NCBI GenBank assembly: GCA_017991675.1 | Contig: JAGOQB010000002.1 | Location: forward strand, 186,001 to 250,000 | DNA: 64,000 nt | Source: Phenylobacterium sp. | GTDB lineage: Bacteria; Pseudomonadota; Alphaproteobacteria; Caulobacterales; Caulobacteraceae | Reading direction: 5' to 3' | Shown here: positions 61,953-64,000 of the stretch, piece after piece | Position numbering within the stretch: position 1 is the stretch's first letter | How the letters are laid out: each line of letters opens with the position of its first letter | Position numbers and translations under genes: made by a program | The notes under the pieces: generated by a model | What the model was told of the DNA's origin: nothing | What the model saw: only the letters and a program-made list of their open reading frames with translations | Databases searched by the model: none

Positions 61953-62723
61953 ATGAACTGCAAGGGTTTCGCCGTCGCGCTGCTGGCCGGCCTGTCCATC
62001 ACCACCGCGGCCAACGCCGGCACGGTGGTCTTCACCGATATCAAGGGGACCTGGTCGAGCCCGACCGGGGCGTCGGTCAACTATTCGGGCAACGGCAGCG
62101 GCTACGCCAAGGCGTCGTGGGGGGCCAGCACCGACTACCGCAAGAGCGCCTACACGTTCGACGGCGCCTCGCCGATCAACGTCAACGTCGCCAACCCCGG
62201 CAGCTACGGCCCGTTCGAGATCGGTGAATTCACCCACAACAACTGGCCGATCAACGGAAACTCGATCACCTCGATCAAGCTGGCGATCAGCACCAAGATC
62301 ATCATCGACGGCGTCGACCAGGGGGTGAAGACCTTCAACTACGTCTTCAGCCACCTCGAAACGCCCAACAACGTCCCCGGCTACAATGGCGTCTGCGCCA
62401 ACGGCCTGAGGGAAAGCGCCAGCATCAACGCCAACGGCTGCGCCGACCGCGTCCAGGTCAATTTCCTGAGCACCTCCGACACCTTCAACGTCGGCGGCGC
62501 GCTCTACGCCCTCGACTTCGCCGGCTTCATGGACGGCAAGACCCCGGTCACCGACTTCTGGACCAAGGAGCGCAAGGACAACTCGATCAGCATGATGGCC
62601 AGCGTCAAGCTCGTGCAGTCGGCGGTTCCCGAACCGTCCACCTGGGCGATGATGATCATCGGCTTCGGCGCCGTCGGCTCCATGGTCCGCAGCTCGCGCC
62701 GCCAACTGGCCCTGGCCGCCTAA
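61953..62723 (+). CDS. THxN family PEPxxWA-CTERM protein
   Basis: 256 residues. Signal peptide MNCKGFAVALLAGLSITTAA ending NAG. The core is a beta-rich domain with GEFTHNNWPINGNSITSIKL, FSHLETPNN and INANGCADRVQVNF, and ends VPEPSTWAMMIIGFGAVGSM with an RSSRR tail, an exosortase-type sorting signal. It is a paralogue of the protein at 4884-5675 and keeps the THxN motif in FTHNN that the other lacks. The frame is open to 61872, but the signal peptide begins at ATG 61953. A strong terminator follows. Confidence 0.9.
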   Translation: MNCKGFAVALLAGLSITTAANAGTVVFTDIKGTWSSPTGASVNYSGNGSGYAKASWGASTDYRKSAYTFDGASPINVNVANPGSYGPFEIGEFTHNNWPINGNSITSIKLAISTKIIIDGVDQGVKTFNYVFSHLETPNNVPGYNGVCANGLRESASINANGCADRVQVNFLSTSDTFNVGGALYALDFAGFMDGKTPVTDFWTKERKDNSISMMASVKLVQSAVPEPSTWAMMIIGFGAVGSMVRSSRRQLALAA

Positions 62724-62753
62724 GCGACAACCTACCGAATAGTGGTGCAACTG

Positions 62754-62787
62754 GGCCGCCTGTCCTGCGACGGGCGGCCTTTCTTTT
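62754..62787 (+). terminator. Rho-independent terminator after the PEP-CTERM gene
   Basis: GGCCGCC (62754-62760) pairs with GGCGGCC (62773-62779) with an extra GTC/GAC pair inside, followed by TTTCTTTT. It ends transcription of the gene at 61953-62723. Confidence 0.8.
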
Positions 62788-62788
62788 G

Positions 62789-63040
62789 TCAGGCGTCCCA
62801 GGACCGGCCGGTGTGGGCCACATGGAAGTCGCCGCTGACCGACAGCACGATCCAGTCGCCCGCCTGGGCGATCGCCCAGCCTTCGGGGGTGCAGACCTGG
62901 ACAGCGCCGGCTTCGGTCATGGCCTGGGCGTCATCGCCCAGCCAAGCCCAAAGCTTGTGCCAGCTACGGGTGTCGGCGGCCGGCGGCACGCGAAGCGCGG
63001 CGCCGTGATCAAAAGCAGCGGTGGAACGGGCGGACCTCAT
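62789..63040 (-). CDS. Small hypothetical protein, phage-like GDWIV motif
   Basis: 83 residues. VQVCTPEGWAIAQAGDWIVL followed by SVSGDFHVAHTGRSWDA resembles the short 'PGDWI...G..GE.YP.K' proteins found in phages and bacterial genomes, from memory. Function unknown. The ATG at 63040 starts a plausible basic N-terminus. It begins just after a terminator on the opposite strand, in a gap that would otherwise be empty. It may be an isolated phage-derived gene; no other phage genes are here. Confidence 0.5.
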   Translation of the reverse strand: MRSARSTAAFDHGAALRVPPAADTRSWHKLWAWLGDDAQAMTEAGAVQVCTPEGWAIAQAGDWIVLSVSGDFHVAHTGRSWDA

Positions 63041-63098
63041 GAAGACGAAGTAGGCCCTGCGTCGGTGACCAGATCCTTAAAGCCCGTTCACTCTGTTT

Positions 63099-64000
63099 TC
63101 ATTCCGCACGCAATGCCGACGCCGGCCGCTTGGCCAGGGCGTGGAGCGAGGCCAGCAGCCCGCCGAGGGCCGCCAGCAGGGCCGCGCCCAGCACCAGGGC
63201 CGCCACGCCCGACCAGTCCACCGCCCAGTCGGCCTTGAACACCTGGGTCACGACGGGCCAGGCGGCCAAGGCGCCAAGACCGACCCCGGTCACACCGGCG
63301 ATCAGCCCGACCGCGCCGTACTCCAGCACATAGGCGCCTAGCACCTGCAGCCGGGTCGCCCCCAGCACCTTGAGGATCGAGGCCTCGCGCGTGCGGGCCT
63401 GGGCGCGGGCGGCGATGGCGCCGGTCAGCACCAGGAGGCCGGCCAGGGCGGCGACGGCCGCGGCGCTGCGGATCGCCAACACCAGCCGGTCGAAGAGCTC
63501 GGTCGCCGCTTCCAGTTGCTCTCGAACCGAGATGACGTTCACTTCCGGGAATTCGGCGCCCAGGGCGCGGGTGACGCGGGCCTCCTGGTCCTTGCCGGCC
63601 TTGGCGATGGCCACGTGGCGCAGTTCGGCGCCTTCCAGGGTCGAGGGCGTGAGGATCAGCGGGAAGCTGGCCCCGAAGCCGCCGACGTCGACCTTGCGCA
63701 GGACCGCAATCTTGGCCTCGATCTCACGGCCGAGCACCGAGAGCGTGACCTGGTCGCCGACCTTCAGCCCCCCGGCGCGGGCCGCCTCGACCTCCATGGC
63801 CAGCAGCGGCGGCCCCTGATAGGTCGCCGGCCACCAGCGGCCTTCGACGATCTGCGGGTCGGCCGGCTGCGGCCCGGTGGCCGAGATCGAAATGTCGTTG
63901 TCATAGGCCCAGCGCTCACGCTCGGCGATGGCCTTGCGGTCGACCGGCTCGCCCTGGATGCGGACGATGCGGCCGGTGAGAAAAGGCGCGCGCAAGTAAT
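63099..64000 (-). CDS. FtsX-family ABC transporter permease (5' part outside window)
   Basis: The frame is open to the window edge, so the start is missing; about 300 residues of the C-terminal part are visible. A periplasmic stretch (EGRWWPATYQGPPLLAMEVE; DQVTLSVLGREIEAKIAVLR) leads to membrane helices SAAAVAALAGLLVLTGAIAA, LEYGAVGLIAGVTGVGLGAL and LVLGAALLAALGGLLASLHA, ending KRPASALRAE. This matches the FtsX-like permease C-terminus of the YbbP/MacB-like class. It probably moves hydrophobic compounds or lipoproteins together with an ATPase encoded upstream, outside the window. Confidence 0.85.
   Translation of the reverse strand, partial: YLRAPFLTGRIVRIQGEPVDRKAIAERERWAYDNDISISATGPQPADPQIVEGRWWPATYQGPPLLAMEVEAARAGGLKVGDQVTLSVLGREIEAKIAVLRKVDVGGFGASFPLILTPSTLEGAELRHVAIAKAGKDQEARVTRALGAEFPEVNVISVREQLEAATELFDRLVLAIRSAAAVAALAGLLVLTGAIAARAQARTREASILKVLGATRLQVLGAYVLEYGAVGLIAGVTGVGLGALAAWPVVTQVFKADWAVDWSGVAALVLGAALLAALGGLLASLHALAKRPASALRAE

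Overview
The window is a gene-dense, very GC-rich bacterial chromosome segment. It starts inside one gene (an alpha-L-fucosidase) and ends inside another (an FtsX-type permease). Several traits point to an alphaproteobacterium: two proteins with PEPxxWA-type sorting tails, the mlaE-mlaF-mlaD-lipoprotein order, a DUF934/DUF2849 sulfite-reduction operon, a cyoABCD-surf1 operon, and frequent GTG/TTG starts. My best guess is Caulobacteraceae (Phenylobacterium- or Caulobacter-like), which is an inference from gene content only. I see no prophage, transposase, CRISPR array or rRNA; one tRNA-Lys(CTT) is present.

Layout. 1-19 kb holds scattered metabolic and regulatory genes: GH29 fucosidase, an EthA-like Baeyer-Villiger monooxygenase divergent from a type II NADH dehydrogenase, three TetR regulators each with a candidate palindromic operator, a THxN-like PEP-CTERM protein, PEP carboxylase, a DsbB-like protein, several small secreted proteins, a DUF900 hydrolase lipoprotein, a papain-like protein with an AT-rich 5' end, and envelope glycan genes (GT87, GtrA). 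19.2-28 kb is a complete potassium uptake operon, kdpFABCDE, with two extra membrane microproteins and a TorF-type porin inserted. 29-32.6 kb is an Mla/MCE lipid transport operon. 32.6-41.3 kb carries folD, a Nudix hydrolase, an S1/P1 nuclease, a GST, a 3D-domain protein, a large cytoplasmic arylsulfatase, an AAA ATPase and an HWE histidine kinase. 41.3-47.5 kb is assimilatory sulfate reduction (siroheme methyltransferase, sulfite reductase, APS/PAPS reductase, ferredoxin-NADP reductase) with a divergent LysR regulator. 47.5-64 kb has chorismate mutase, an Hpt protein, a glycosyltransferase, the tRNA, the cytochrome bo3 quinol oxidase operon with SURF1, an MFS symporter, a TonB-dependent receptor without a signal peptide, a malic enzyme, an HPP-CBS membrane protein, a PilZ protein and a second THxN PEP-CTERM protein.

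How the genes fit together. The kdp genes form one polycistron with stop/start overlaps. The sensor KdpD and regulator KdpE lie downstream of the pump, and the porin may bring K+ across the outer membrane. The cys genes form a siroheme-to-sulfide module in which no CysJ flavoprotein is seen, so the adjacent ferredoxin reductase is the likely electron source. The respiratory genes (ndh, cyoABCD, surf1) define a non-proton-pumping NADH entry and a quinol oxidase exit. PEP carboxylase and malic enzyme are opposing anaplerotic steps.

The most distinctive signals are the expanded kdp operon, the two paralogous PEP-CTERM proteins plus a third small protein with a degenerate tail, a strongly folded 10.67-11.05 kb interval that combines a REP-like repeat with mutually exclusive hairpins before a small secreted protein, and the composition break in the papain-like gene.
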